DNA from: Branchiostoma belcheri
Taxonomy: Eukaryota > Chordata > Leptocardii > Amphioxiformes > Branchiostomatidae
Length of the DNA stretch: 64,000 nt
Direction of reading: 5' to 3'
Assembly (NCBI RefSeq): GCF_001625305.1
Contig: NW_017802379.1
Span: 7,733,701 to 7,797,700, forward strand
The translations under genes were made by a program, and so were the position numbers. Shown here in pieces: positions 31,301 through 45,329 of the stretch; position 1 is the stretch's first letter, and every line of letters begins with the position of its first letter. A model generated the notes under the pieces. The model was given only the letters and a program-made list of their open reading frames with translations. It was not told where the DNA came from and did not search any database.

Positions 31301-34300
31301 TTGGACTTGAACCTAAACATTCTTACAAGTTCGGATCCAAGTCCAGTGAACCGGTATGCATCACTAATATCAATATGATACAAAGTGCCTTATTCAGAAT
31401 ATTTCCAGCCTTCTGCCATGAAATTGCATTGGATGGCATGCTGTCAACAAAAGAGAAATAAAAGTTTGTTTTGTTTCTGTCTAGAACCCTCCTGCGGAGC
31501 CAGCTAAGTTTGACGTTGGAGTGTACGCCCCCTCGTCACAACGTGTTTCAGCTTCTGATGAGAGCACTCAATCCCCCGGTGTAGCCACCAGGAATCAGGC
31601 ACCCAGTGTGACAAGTAAAGGAAAGGCGACTACCAGGGATACAGGTATGGATGGAGTTGAAGATATCTTCATGATGTAATATTATAGAATACAATGATAA
31701 TGACAATGAACTTTATTGCATATTCATGTCCAACATGGGCCAAATGCACTAAGTTAGATAACTGAGGTACAAGGACCAACATTGCTGTGCTACGTATACA
31801 TCTATATCTACAGGATCTCTTCTCCCTTTTTGAAACATGTACAATGTTTTTCATTTACATCGTAGTTCTTGGATGTCATAATATGTTTGAACAATGCTAT
31901 TTTTGGTAAGTACATATATGTTAAGTTTAATATCTCTCAGTACTGTAATTTACTTTATGTTCACAATAGCAAAATTTTGCGGCCTGAGAAAAAAACTCAG
32001 TACAATTCAGCTTTTGCTGCAAGGCTGATTTACCCAGTGTTTTAACTATAAACCAATTACTAATACATGTAATCATAATAATGATAATAAATATTTTTCT
32101 TCCATTTCCAGGTTCAGCAACCAAACCCTCTACTCCCAAGAAGAGCCCTCCCGTAGTTGAGATAATGGGAAAAGTTGACATCATGGGAACAGTCAAACTC
32201 CCAACCCCAAACAAAGTAAAGACAAGGTCTTCTAACACTCCAGAGAAGGTGAAGAAATGGTCTTTCCCTACTCCTGAGAAACACAGGTCCTTTTCTACAC
32301 CAAAGAAAGACAAGAAAGGTTCCTTTTCTACGCCAGACAAGAAGAGAAGGTCTTTCTCTAACCCGGAGAAAAGGAAAGAAGGATCTCTCCTTCCCATGCC
32401 AGAAAAAGTCAAAGCATCTATCCCCACCCCTAAGAAAATGAGGACAGGGTCTTTCCCTACCCCTGAGAAAGTGCAGAGAGAGTCTATCCCCTCCCCAGTG
32501 AAGATGACGAAGGGTTCTTTCCCCACCCTGGGGAAGGCAGCCCTCCCCACCCGAGGGAAAATGCCTGCTCCCTGCCTGCCACAGTTGGAGGGCTTGAAGA
32601 AACGCCCCCTACTGGCTGATAGTGGGAAGGACAGGGACATGTTGCAACTCCTGGCTTCTAAGAGAAGGAAGGTCAGTTTTGATGATTTTTTTCTTCATCC
32701 TCAGTATTAATGTAGAACAAGATGTCATTATGATGTTTATTTTTGCCATGCACAATAAATTTAAGGTTCCATGTGCAACGGAAAACTGTTGCTTGTTTTG
32801 TATCATAGGCTGATTCTAGCTATTTATGGGCGGTACCAAAAACAATAAAGAAAGTCCTCATGTAGCTTGTTTTGGGGCTTTTTCAAACGAATGAAACGGT
32901 GATGAAAATGTGCTAAGAAATGGCAGTAAATGTCAGACAGATGTACTCATCCAGAATATTTCCAGTTTTGCCGCCCTGAAATTGCAATGGATGCCTTTAA
33001 GCACATGTACCTGTAAAGTATATCCATAATATATTTTGTACATACTCATTCTTACCTTTCCTGTCCTCAGCTGGATGTACCTGGAGCCTGTTTTCAGCCT
33101 TGTTTTCCTGTCAACAGCAGCAAAAGCAAGCCAACAAAGGTAAACATGATTCACATGAGTCTTAGTCGCAATGTCAGTTTCCTTTGGGTGAATAACGCGA
33201 CCAATTGGTTGCAGTTTGGGTTAGAGAAATGGTCAGCTTAGGCAAGTCTCTTAATGCTTATGTCTATGGAGAAAATGTAAGTTAAACAACAAAGAATTTA
33301 TTACTTATCTGACACTTAGATGTCAAAATATGCTACATATGCTATGAAATGTACACACATTCGATATCTTTACATACGTAAGCCTATGAAAATATTTGAG
33401 AGAAGAAAAAAAAGAAAAAAATTGGATGCACAGCTTCAATGCACACAATATTGTAATTCACATCATGTTCATGGTCTGAGAAAAATGGACATGTTGACGG
33501 AACTATATAGTCACGGTGGTGACAGGTGCAGGAAAAAGAATGTCCAGTCCAGGAATTATTTGTTAACTGTAATGATAAGTTCACGGAACAGAAGTGACAG
33601 TGAAAACAGTGAACATAACAGTACAGTGAAAAAATCAGGGATTACAGTATTTCCAGCCCTTACAGTATATTTTGTGTCTCAGGTGTCCCAGCGTGTCCCC
33701 CGCCCCCTTGGTCCGTCCGTGTGTGCGTTAGTAGAGGTGGCTCTAGACGACAGTGCCTACCCAGCAGCCCTCAGCCTGCTCCAGTCCACCCTGTCCACAG
33801 TCCGCTATCCACCCACTCACATCACACACAGGGTCATGGCTGAGGCTCTTCTGGTGAGTACACTTGTTTGTTTGTTTGAAATAAAAATAATATAAAATAA
33901 AAACATGCATTGTCATGGTCATGGTGACGGTGGTTGCTGTTAGGGTTATTGTTTGCATGGCACTGTCATGATTTCATGATTTTGAGGAAGCCTGTTACGT
34001 CTAGACAAATACAGTGCACTACTCCCCGAGTGTATAGTGAATGAGTCCTGGGGTCACAGAAGGTATGGCCATTCGGGGCAGACGGATTTTCCCAAGGGTT
34101 TCCAGGAATGTGGGCATAGATGTGCAAACAGAGCTGGGAGACATTCCTGTGGACATTCCATGCCTGTGGACAAAATACCTGTACAATTCCTAGAATTCTT
34201 GCAAATTGCACACAATACTGTACCATTAGCCTCCTCCCTGAGATGTCACCAAAAAATCCTCGTACATGCAACAGTGTCTTCTTCCCACAGCAAGCTGAGG

Positions 34301-37300
34301 ATAGTCAGGGAGCGGCCCAGGCCTACCAGATGCTGAAACAGATCCAAACCTTACACCCGCCCTCCCGCACACCTGCCAACAGCTACCTGTACCTCAAGGC
34401 ACTCAGAACACCTGTACTGGAGCAGGTGGAGCGAGTGAAGGGGAGAAAGGGAAGAAAACAACAGCAGCCGGAGGTACAGAAGGAAGGAGTGGAATGGGAC
34501 TTTGTCAAGATGGTTATAAGGTAGTCAAACTAGTTTTACTTCTGAATAAAATCAGAAATTTTTCTGTTTTAGCCCTATCTGTTGAACTTTTTGAATCTTT
34601 TGTTGTGATGTTTGATAATTATTCCTAAAGCCCATTACATTTTTATTTTTGTACCATAGTAATTCAAGAATGTCGGCAGAACGTACTGCACCTGTGCGAA
34701 ACCCGTAATGTACATAGCACTTCGGCAGAACATCTCATATAAGGTCGTATTAGCACATATAAGGCTAACACTCTGTAGTTTCCAAATGTTATGTTGGAAA
34801 AGATATCCCCTGCAACAGGCAAAATTCTGGCAAACATCCAACGAAAACCGCGAAAATCCAGGGTTCTGCGCAGGCGCAGTACGTTCTGCCAATGTGCTAG
34901 TAATTCATAGTCTTTCTGTATTTTTGCACCATAGTAATTCAGAGTCTTTCTGTTTTTGCAGAGGTGCTCTAGGTATGACAGACAACCAGACATCAGAAGA
35001 AACCAGTGAAAGTCCCCTGTACCAGTCTAACTGTGCACTACTACTCAAGTTCCTGGTATCTGTACTGGAACAGGACTTCATGGCATGGTTAGACAGGTAA
35101 GACATGTTAGATAGTAAGGAAAGTAATGGTAGTTTGTTTTAGTAAATTGACATCGTTGAATTTTGGTGGCTTTCCAGTCTTTAGAGTTTTACAAAATAGA
35201 TAGCCAGGGTTTGAAATACCACCTGCATATGCAGGTTACTGGTTAGTGCAGGTAAAATTTGAATTGAGTAAGTATTTCTTATGTCTACCTGCACCTAACC
35301 TGTACTGGTCCATGTACTGGGTATATGCAGGTTAGTGCAGGTGAAATTTGAATTGTGCAGGTATTTCTGAGGTCTAGCTGCACTGGTCCTATTCATGTGC
35401 ATGTACTGGGTTTATAGACAACTCTAAGTATGTCTAGATATGTCATCACCTGTGAAGTGTATAAGAAATACAGGCAATGGTTTCTGAACAGATTTTAGTA
35501 TGATCCATACTTCTTTAATCTTAGTTTCTGAGTGATGCAGATAAAAAAGAGCAGTTTCAAGAAAGAGCAATTAATTTTCGAGAAAAAGCGGTCATTTTGG
35601 CCAAAGGTGGTCACTTGGGCAAGTTTCACTGTACTAGATAGATTGAAGTAGTCATTCATGTAGTGACTGTAAGTCCTGTTATTCCCCCATAGAGACCATC
35701 AGAAGTCTGGCGCCCCAGCCTGTATCCTGGCCTCACTCCTCTGGCCATCAGGACACTGTGGGGTCATGAGCTCACACGTGAGAGACCTGGTCTCACTACT
35801 GTTCCTCAGTCTGCAGAAACAGGACAACCAACAGGTAGGTTGTTACCTCCATGAAGATTGGAGGTATTGTTTTTGTTATGTCGTCTGTGTGTGTCTGTAT
35901 GTGTGTATGTGTTTCACTGTTCCACAGTGTACAGAAACAGGACAACCAACAGGTAGGTTGTTACCTCCATGAAGAATGGAGGTATTGTTTTTGGTATGCC
36001 TTTGTGTGTGTCCGTATGTGTGTATGTGTTCCACATGGCCCTTAGGTCAGTATGTAATGGATATGGTTGGGTTCAGTCCGTTCCAGAGGGAGAAAGTCAT
36101 TAATCACATCTACATCTGATTTCTCTGATGGTTTTTGTTACATGACCTCCTTGATAGCTGCTGTTAATTTATTTGCCTTGTCACGATTGCACAAGATTAG
36201 ATATTTCTTGGAGGTCTGAGGTCTCTGAATTCTTGTGAGCCCTACAATTACCAAATAAAATGTTGCTGTGCAAGCCAAACAATTTTTCAAAACTATGTTA
36301 AACTTGAGTTGTAAACTTGTTATTAATTATGTCCACAGGCTGGTGTGGTGTGCCTGGTGCAGAGCCTGGTTGCCATGGCAGCAGAGTGTTGTCAGGCAAC
36401 AGACCAACAGGTAGACAGGATGACGTCACTGACTGAGAGCTTCAGTGTGGGCACCAGTGTGTGTAACCTGGCACAGGAGATAGCAGCTGCTTGTCAGAAA
36501 GGTATATTGTCTTTGTTACCTCATGCCAAGAGAGTGTAGAATTGTTTTGTGTTTGTGTGTGTGTGTTCATCTGTCCTCCTGTTTCAGTCCTGAAAAAATT
36601 ACTCAGTTGTCAGATCATAGAGCTAGAAAAGGTTGATCAGCTCGTCCCTTGCAGAGGTCCACTCCAAAAAAAAGTCTAGGGTCAGCAGGTTTTTCTAGGG
36701 TTGATCGGGAAACAGGAAACTTTTTTTCGTAGGCCTTAGTTTTCTTGACAGCTTGAAATTTTTTCTGTCATCTCAATTTTGCTTCACATAACGTCGAGTT
36801 GAGCGCCAGCACAAAACAATCCTGGAGTTTGCTCCCCTTTAAACATTTTGAAATCTTAAGCATCTGAAACACTGCATTTCAAGGGCAAATTTTGCTAGTA
36901 GACTAAAGTTTAATGACATCTCTAGCCATATCTTAACACGACAGTTTTTGTCTGTCAAAGATGACGGATTGGGCAAAATTTTGGTCCATCACGAGTAACA
37001 AAATTCTGTCAAATGACTGAAAGACAGATGCTGGCTAGAACACTGCACACAATGTAGAATTGGTTGTACGTTCTCAATGCTACTACTTTTGTCTTGTCTG
37101 TCTGCCATTTTTGATTGACTTATTGGAATTACTGTGGTTGTGAAAAGTGAAATCTAAGGTAAAAATTGCAACATTATGTAACCCAACACCAGTTACCATG
37201 GTGACCGACATCAACAAATCAGGCCATTGGCCAGGTCAGAGGTTAGTGTTTGGAACAGAAGAAGAAGAAACGTAGTAAAAACAATATGTTTTCCTTCAGT

Positions 37301-40300
37301 AAACATATTTAATATGCAAACCATCACCAATCTCTCTGTACGTCTTCCCACACAGACCCAGCCAACCAAACCAAGACTGTCTTGCACCGCTTGTTGGAGA
37401 CCCTGCAACCCCCTTGGCTCAAACTGAAGGTGGCACAGTCCTTGCTAAGTTGCTATGACGACAGCCTGGTTGCTAAGGAACAACATGGCTTTCACAAGAA
37501 GCCCCTATCACTTAGGAGAGTGGTGAGTTACATTACACATGCTATGCATTAATAAATGTAACGTTTTGATAAAATTGACAACTTAACTAGTTAGTACTAT
37601 TTATAGTCGCATTGTGCAACTTTAGGACAATACAAAAAGTCATATTTTCTGGTCATTGTTACTTTCAAGTAAGTTGAATGAACCTTATACTCCATTGCAA
37701 ATATGTGCCATTCAAAAAGTGGGTGTACTAAAGTATGGCACCTTATGAGTGTATTTAAAAGCTGGAAACATAGCTCACAAACTGAGTGCCTCGCATTGGC
37801 TGTTTAGCACTAAATACCTTTCTGAAATGTGAGATCATTGTAAGAATATGTTAATAAAAAGTGGAAGTAAATTATAATGAGAAAATTTTTCAATTAAACA
37901 TTTTTAATTTTTGGTGCAAAAATGTTACATGATGCCCCTTTAATAGATGCCCCTGTGATTTTTTTTATCAAAATTCTGTTAGGAAAATTATCTCAGTTCA
38001 AATTACAACTTTGCCCCTTCCAGAATGTCTGTCTTAACTACAGTTAGAAGTGTAACCAGAAGTTTTAAGTTTTTGTTCGTTCTCTTGTTCTCCCCAGTTG
38101 CTGTGTTACATGTACCTGGTTCCCAAGTCACTGGTCGGCAAACAGACAGCTCCAACAACCAAGGGTAAAGATCAGCCGCCACAGGAAAACCCTCCCACTC
38201 CAGCCAAGGTCAAGGTGGAACAGGGCAGGCTACTGAGGAGGGGCTCCAGCAGGGGGGAACCTCTCAGAACTCTTGTGTGAGTTGGGTTATTACTTTACTG
38301 ATGGTCCTTTTTAATTAAAGAAAACTTCAGGGCTGTAAAACAAAAGATATTCGGGGTGGGGAAATCTGTCAGATATTGATATTTACTACCATTTCTTATC
38401 ACATTTTTGTCACCATTTCATACTTGTAAGTGTTTCTGAAATGGTCCCAAAACGCAAAGTTAGGTGTTCCTTCATTACTGCTCATAAATCCAGCCTATGG
38501 TACAAAACAATCAACCGTTTTCCATCAGCAACATCGCATTTTTGCCTCACAGATATCAGTATTCTATGGGATAGGGTTGATTCAACTTACTACATTAAAA
38601 GAATGACCAGAAAAGTGATCTTGAATATCAAGTTTTGCTGCCCTGAAATTGCAGTAGATACCTTTAAGAGAAACCCTAAGGGAGCACTAGATAGCTAAAG
38701 ATCTAATTTAGTGTGTTAAAAGGTTAGAAAGGAAGAGATCTTTGGTACAGTGCTCATGTCAAACTGTCATGTCTTCCACAGGGATGCTAATCATGTGAAG
38801 CAGCTCCCAGTGGTTGCTGGGAAGAGAAAGGGAAGCTCCACCCCTGAGGCATCGCCAAAAAAGAAGCCAAAGCTGCAGGTGAACAGAAGAAATGTCAGAG
38901 GTGAGTCATTCACAGGAATGTCTCAGAGAATACTAAGAAACGGGTTCAAAGAAAAGGGAGAAAACAGTTTGCAGATATACTCCAGCTCTTTCTAGGTGCA
39001 TTTTTAGTTTTGGGTGTGTCTTTCTCAGGAATGTTTAAGGGTATACTCAGAGAAAGAGTTAAACTTTAAAGAAAAGTGAAAGAACAGTACACAGATTTTT
39101 GTTGAATACTCCAGCACTTTCTAGTGCATTCTAGTTTTAAATATCTTTCATGTTGACCTACACCCTGATTTACATTTTATGTTGCAACAAGAATTCATAG
39201 ATCTAAGACCTCTGTGAAAAGTCTTCTGTGACTGTGTTCTCTTTTCATTCACTATGATGTCTACATGTCGTTCTTTATCGTGCAAGGGAAACAATGCCAG
39301 CAGTCAAGGAGGTCATGTAACAAAAACAGAAAAAAAACACCTGTGAAAACAGCAAGCACTACTAAGTGCAGACATAATTAATAACTTTCTCCCTCTGGGC
39401 CTGAATCCAAACAGGTTCAAATTTGACAAATTGACATAAGGGCCCAAGCAAAAACACAGACATACATACAGACACACACACACACATACCAAAAACAATA
39501 CTTCCATTCTTCACTGAGGTAAAACCTGACCAAATTTCTGTTAACTAAATTTAACCAAATTTCTTTGACCAAATTTCTGTTAACTAAATTTAACCAAATT
39601 TCTTTGACCAAATTTCTGTTAACTAACTTTGTTGTTTGACTATTTTCAGGAGAGACCCAGCTACATGTGGCGTGTATCAAGAACAACGTGACCAGAGTAC
39701 GTGACCTGTTGTCGGTGCCAGGGATTGACGTTAACGCCCAGGACTACGCAGGCTGGACACCCCTGCACGAGGCCTGTAACCACGGACATGTGGAGGTGGT
39801 CAAGGAGCTACTGGCCTTCAAACCTCAACCCAGCGTAGCAAGCTTCTTCACGGTCAAGAACAAGGGTACGGCTGGAACATTATTATTGTCAATTTATTCT
39901 TAGGCAACACCAATTTGATTTGTTTGGTCTCTGATTTTTCAGAAAAAACAGTGACAGGGAAAAAAAATTAAATAAAAACAGACCTAGGCATCCCGTGATA
40001 ACCCCAAATGCTATGATAGGAGTCATGAAGTCAACACAAAAGGCGGGAAAAACACTGACAATTCTAAAGAGAAGGGACTTCCTTCAACTGTTGGGGCCAA
40101 AATACGAGCATTTTGGAGTTGATTCAGAGGCTGAAATGTTGTTTTTTTTTGCAATCAGAAAAGATGTAGCAGGTGAAGCCTTGAACCAACAAATTAAATT
40201 GGTGTGGCCTTATCAACACAGTACTTAACTATTTAAAGAACGTTGGTCAATATTCTTTCTAAACAGTGTTTAGCCAGCCAGCTTTTTTTGGCATCTCAGT

Positions 40301-41868
40301 TTTGTTTGACGTAACACAATGTCAAGCAAAAGTGCAACAATTTGTGGGAAAATTTGGAAATCTTGACCCTCTGAAACATTACATTTTGAGAGGTAAAGCT
40401 GGTAGACTAAGGTTAAATGCTATCTCTTTCCATTTGGATCATATGCCAAATTTTGTCTGTCAAAGATGACAGATTGGGCAAAATTTTTGCCCATCATTAA
40501 ACGCAAAATTATTTGAAATAATGGAAAGACGTACACGGCCTAGAACACTGCATGCCTGTAATTCATCCATCTGTACATTTTTATTTCCAGATTCGCCAGT
40601 GAAGATGTCGTCTGCCCTGGACCTGCTAGCAGCGCCCCCTGACGGCACAACGGTACTGCATGACGCTGTGGCAAACGGACATGTGGCAGTCGCCACAATG
40701 CTCCTGGAGGCAGGCGGTAAGTTCTCTACGGTTTCTAAAAGTTTTTCTGTGATTAGACCGACTTTGGGGGTAAATTTTGCCTGGAAACCATTCTCTTTTA
40801 TTTGTTGAAGAGGCAATGTTGATTTCATTATATGGAAGACATTCTCAGGGAACCCAAAACTGATGCAAGCATGTGAAGATAAAAAAATTTTACCCCAAAA
40901 AAGTTGCCTTCATTATGAAATGTGCGTGGTCATGAAGGTCAAACAAATAACTTAACACACAGAGTATAGTATGGCGAATAATGGACTCTTCATTTGCATT
41001 TCTTCACATTTTCTTCTTTTCCCTTGGAATTGATTTTGGCATTCTATGACATTATCCTTTTCTAATATTTTTTTTGCATCTCACGGCATACATTCAATTA
41101 TTTTGCAGCTACAATTTACAGTATGGATGAAAAAATTATACAGTATAGTAATATGCAATTTCATGCATCAGCTAACAGTGTGCTTTTTTTTCAGGCAAGG
41201 GACTTTTGTCCAGAAAAAATGCCAACGGACTGACTCCCTTTGACTTCGCTGTCACTGAAGAGATGAAGGCAGCCCTCCAGGCCCCTGCAAACACAAGGAG
41301 GAAACCCCAGATCGCCGCAAACAAGAACCTAAAGTACGCAACAACTCCTGCCGCTCCGAAGGACACGCCGAGCGTACCAAACAGCAAGGGAGTCGGTCAG
41401 AACATTGGCGAGGCAGACTACAACAGGGTGTTAGAACGCGGGACGAAACGGAAGACGACCAACGAAGACTGCGAGAAGTTCGCCACAATCGTTTCTCACT
41501 TCGTACGAGCGTACGTCCGCGTCGAACAGCTCCAACCAATGAAGAAGCAACGCGAGAAGCAGCTTGAATGCGGTTCCAACAATAGCGGCTCGACGACAAG
41601 TACCCAGAGTTCTGTCTGTTCCTACTCAAATGGGAGATTCAAGGGGGCAAACACCTCGCCAGTCTCACCTGTAGTAGTGTTAGAAGACATCATGCTGAAG
41701 ATTAAGTCAGAAGGAGTAAAGAGAGTAGAGGAAGACCTTACCTCGTACATAGACATGGACAAGCACTTACAAGGGTACGAGAGGCACTTGAAGATGCTCA
41801 CAGGACAGAAAGAAGAGATGACAGACTATTGTAGAAGAAGTCTCACAGAGATTCGCTTATGTTCATGA
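28357..41868 (+). CDS. SLF1: SLF1 homologue (BRCT + ankyrin), 18 coding exons, about 1242 aa
   Basis: SLF1 (ANKRD32/BRCTx in vertebrates) bridges RAD18 and SLF2 to bring the SMC5/6 complex to damaged DNA in the nucleus. Exons: 28357-28473, 29021-29099, 29608-29845, 30505-30688, 31485-31644, 32112-32671, 33071-33139, 33683-33853, 34291-34520, 34962-35096, 35693-35834, 36339-36501, 37356-37522, 38098-38276, 38782-38900, 39650-39865, 40591-40716, 41195-41868. All phases agree. BRCT1 is about residues 6-90 (CTHIISSK, WIVTRKFVDD, GRWLDESSYEYG). BRCT2 is about 120-206 (GGATVLKAK, LTHVFLEK, LSPDYIAEFL). A Ser/Thr-Pro repeat follows at 260-446. A helical middle leads to ankyrin repeats from about 905 (GETQLHVACIKNN, AGWTPLHEACNHGHVEVV, GTTVLHDAVANGHVAVA), closely matching vertebrate SLF1. 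It is slightly longer than human SLF1, mainly through the repeat exon. Confidence 0.92.
32112..32671 (+). other. SLF1 exon with about a dozen S/T-P-x-K repeats
   Basis: A single 560-base exon encodes degenerate 11-16 residue repeats of the type FSTPxKxKKGS (for example SNTPEKVKK, FPTPEKHR, FSTPKKDKK, FSTPDKKRR, FSNPEKRKE, IPTPKKMRT, FPTPEKVQR, IPSPVKMTK). Many units fit the full CDK consensus S/T-P-x-K/R. The region is very basic and probably disordered, with KRPLL and KRRK motifs near its end. Confidence 0.85.
33930..34262. repeat. Dispersed about 330-bp repeat, copy 1
   Basis: Shares long runs with the reverse complement of 55738-56060, including 'caatactgtaccattagcct', 'ggttattgttt' and 'catgattttga'. 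A fragment of about 75 bp from its end is at 53482-53557. It lies in the SLF1 intron before 34291. Confidence 0.65.
35798..36040 (+). repeat. Tandem duplication of the SLF1 exon-11 donor
   Basis: The last 25 bases of the exon (AGAAACAGGACAACCAACAG) and about 90 bases of intron, including GTAGGTTGTTACCTCCATGA and a TG-rich tract, are repeated 118 bases later. The second donor-like site is at 35953. The second copy is preceded by TTCCACAG, an acceptor-like word. Reading to the second donor stays open but shifts the phase, so 35834 is taken as the true exon end. Confidence 0.8.
37140..37310. repeat. Dispersed repeat with GTTACCATGGTGAC core
   Basis: Partial copy of the repeat at 12466-12690 and 54021-54295, with 'atgtaacccaacaccagtta', the palindromic core at 37193-37206 and 'aatatgttttccttcagtaa'. 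It lies in the SLF1 intron before 37356. Confidence 0.55.
39528..39635. repeat. Tandem repeat, about 45-bp unit
   Basis: About 2.4 copies of ACCAAATTTCTGTTAACTAA plus ATTTAACCAAATTTCTTTG, just upstream of the SLF1 ankyrin exon acceptor at 39650. A/T-rich and non-coding. Confidence 0.75.
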
Positions 41869-42555
41869 GATCTATTCTGTCAGATGTTACTGGAGCATAC
41901 TGAACAGTATTATTGCAAGCTGAGGTTTTCCAAGAGCAGTTATATTGTGAGAAGAAGATTCTTAAGCTCTCGCAATTCATGACTTAAACAGAAGTATGCG
42001 AGAAAGTGCTTTTGGCTTCTAGAATATGGCTGTGAGCAACACTTTGTTAGTAACAAGGAGAACTGTATATATTGTAGCATTTAGGACAACATTATTTATA
42101 GTAGAAGTACTGAGTAGAATAAGTAGACATGCAGAAATTGCTTATAGGCAGATCAACTATTACTAATGCAATATTTATGCATACAATAACATATAATTGC
42201 CAATGGAGTATGAAAAGGCTAACCAGCAATATATTATTTTGCATGACCTTTTCCTTGCTACAGGGCAACTTTGTGTTGCTTAAATTGATCAGCCAACTCC
42301 ATTTGGTAGAGGGTTAACAAGAAGGAAATACACCCTCTCTGTACTACATTATTGTTAGTTTTTTAATGTTACGGTAGTAGTTTATGAGGTTTTATGGATT
42401 TTAACTTCTATTTCAGTCAATTAAATATTGCATGCTTCAGTTTCATTTCAGTTAGGTGACAATGGCTTCTGCATCATTTAGAGTTTTTAGAGATAGAAAC
42501 AATTGGAAAGTCATGACATGTTCTGTTGTTATTATCATCATTACTATTTTGGAAG

Positions 42556-42561
42556 AATAAA
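42556..42561 (+). terminator. Candidate SLF1 poly(A) signal AATAAA
   Basis: GGAAGAATAAAATGTTC, about 690 bases after the SLF1 stop. Confidence 0.4.
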
Positions 42562-45329
42562 ATGTTCAAGTACTCAGCAGTTTTGTTGCTTTTCATTGGT
42601 GAACTGTAGTAACAGTAGTAGTGGTAGTGATATTGATTAGATATTGATTATGTAAATGAAGACTTAATTTGCATAATTAATGAGAAAATGTTATAATTCA
42701 ATAATGGTAACTCCCTGGAATTTCATACTTCAGGTATTTGAAAGTTAAGTGAAGGTAAACATCATTAAGTATAACTTATTCAAATAAGGACGTCATTTTC
42801 ATAATTTATGAGGAAATGCTACAATGGCATTCTTTGTTTAGACAAGACTCTTGGTGGAGAATATGATCAACTGATATAATTCACGCAAATCAGGATCCTA
42901 TTTGCATAATCAGGGGAAGTAATCTATAATTTGTCAGTCATAAAGATTAACATCATTTAGCGAAGGTATGAGATCGTGGAGCTCTAGTTACGTTAAAAGA
43001 TTGATCAGAAAACTGACTTCGAAAATCGAGTTTTGCCGCCCTGAAATTGCATTGGCTGCCTTGAAGCCGTGTATAGCCATGGTCAGATGTCTCGGTGCAA
43101 TGCACTGTCACATACGCACGAGTGCCCAACCCAACCCAACTATCCCTGGGCACTTACTAGTATATTAAAACTCAGCTACAAGCTGTAATATGAAGCCGCT
43201 AGTGTGACGTGACCCTGTCATAGAAAATGGATGGTTTATGGCCAAGTGTAATAACTAGAAAGGTAACATTTGCAAGCAAATGCAATATGTTTACCTCAGG
43301 ATGGTCTTGCCTACGATTTAGCGTTATACCTTTATTGGGAAAGGATGGGTAGAAGGATATTTTGCTTATATTACTGACTTTTATGTACTGTTATTATAGA
43401 GTAACATTAACGTTATAACTGGGGAATTTCAATGTTTTTGCCGTTGTAAGGCCAAGTTTAAAATCTGCCGGTCACTTTAATCAATGACATTCTCTGCAGA
43501 CTGCAAGTAAACTTCAAGTCTTTTTGACAGCTTTAATTACAAAGGACATTGTTGAGCTCGTCTCATCCTTATTACATTTTTGTAAATTAGGAAACAGGAC
43601 GTAGGCTGAAATAATGATAATAAGTTAATTATTATTAGTAATATTACAAATACATGGCAGAAGGCTCATAGTAAGTACGTATATCATATACATATAATGA
43701 AATGATATACAATGATATGAAGAACTAATTCCTACAGTACACTTTAGTCTTTATACTACAGTACATAAGATATATATCAAGCCAGTTTTGTTGGGTTTTA
43801 CTTGTTCTTTTGATTGCCGAGCCAGTGAATTATACCCACTTCTATAATAAGTGTTCTTTGAACTTTTATATGAAAATCATTGCAAATGATGATGAAAATC
43901 TACAGTTGTGTAAAATATTGGAACTACACACTCTATAAAACCATACATACATACTTAAAAGCTATACATGACTTACATATATTATGCAACTTAACATACA
44001 TATTTACTGGCTAAATTGGAGATATAATGTGTTTCTAGAAATGGTTGTGATGTGTTGTATCCTTCTGTGGATGGCTGGGTTCAGCTCTGTTGGGTTCCTC
44101 TCCAGTTTCTCATGGACCAAGTTCTGCTTCCTTTCCTAGCTGAGGTCCAATAGGTCCAATCTTAAGAGGATACAAAAAGGAGAGTAAACATTTCAAAAGT
44201 GAGCAGAAACTGATAATATATGTCTAAGTCATTGAACCACAAAAGGAAAGCATAATACATATGTATACAACGTATAACTATATCAGGCGGGGTCCAAGAA
44301 GGTATATAATATATGTCAAAGGGGGTATGATATATATTCAAATTTTACAGCAGACCAATTTGTTAATACAGAGAACACTGTTGTCTGTATGCAATTGAAG
44401 AATAACAACGCAAGCATAATACTCAAGTTACAAATTTAGTGAAACCAGACGTTCACATATTTCTTCATATACATTGAAGCCCCAACACTATTTATTCTTC
44501 TGTCAAATTCCTATAGGCAATTATCCTTATTATGAGAGATAACTTCACAGGATATGCATCATCGGGATGTGGAATTTTTCGGGATAGGCGTCCCAATAAA
44601 TCCCGCGAGATATCCGCGTGTCCTGCGGAGCGAAAAAACTTGATGCGAGATCTCCAAGTCTACTGCGGGTCCTATTACGGATGACGGCGTCGAAATGTCC
44701 TGCTTCCGGCCAATGGAGCACCCTGACGTCAGTCAACTTTGCCATAATTGTGTATAATGTGTATAACGCGTTCCTCAAGCGGTCATAGTTGAACTGCTAA
44801 ATTTTTACAAAGCTTTTGTGCAGCGAAAAACTCACAAAAACTGTAAGAAAATGAATGAATTTGTAGTAACCCCTTCGTCTCCAGTGAATTTTTCGGCAAG
44901 TTTATAAACAATCAATCTGTCAAGTTTATAAAGTTAAACCATCAAATAAAATGGGGCGTACCGGCTGGAGTTGTTGTGTTTCATTGTGACATCTCGTGAG
45001 CGTCAAGTAGTCTCTGTATTACGAAAAATTAGGAAAGTTTGCCCATCAAAAATCCCGGGGCGTGCGTCTCACCCCTCCCCAAAACACGTACACATAAATA
45101 AACCCTTGCGTCAACAACCGATCCGGCTACGTCCATTCACGTACGTATTACCCTGAAAGCAAGTACTTCCACGCGGCTGGTAAAAATTCTTCCGGTGGAA
45201 AAAGCATTCTAGTTCTCGATGTCACTTGTGAAAAACGTTTTGGGATCGAGAATCGAGAATTGAAATCGGGATGAGAAAAATAGAATGCCGCGTGCAGGGC
45301 TGAGGCGGAAAATCGCTACAAAACGTCAG

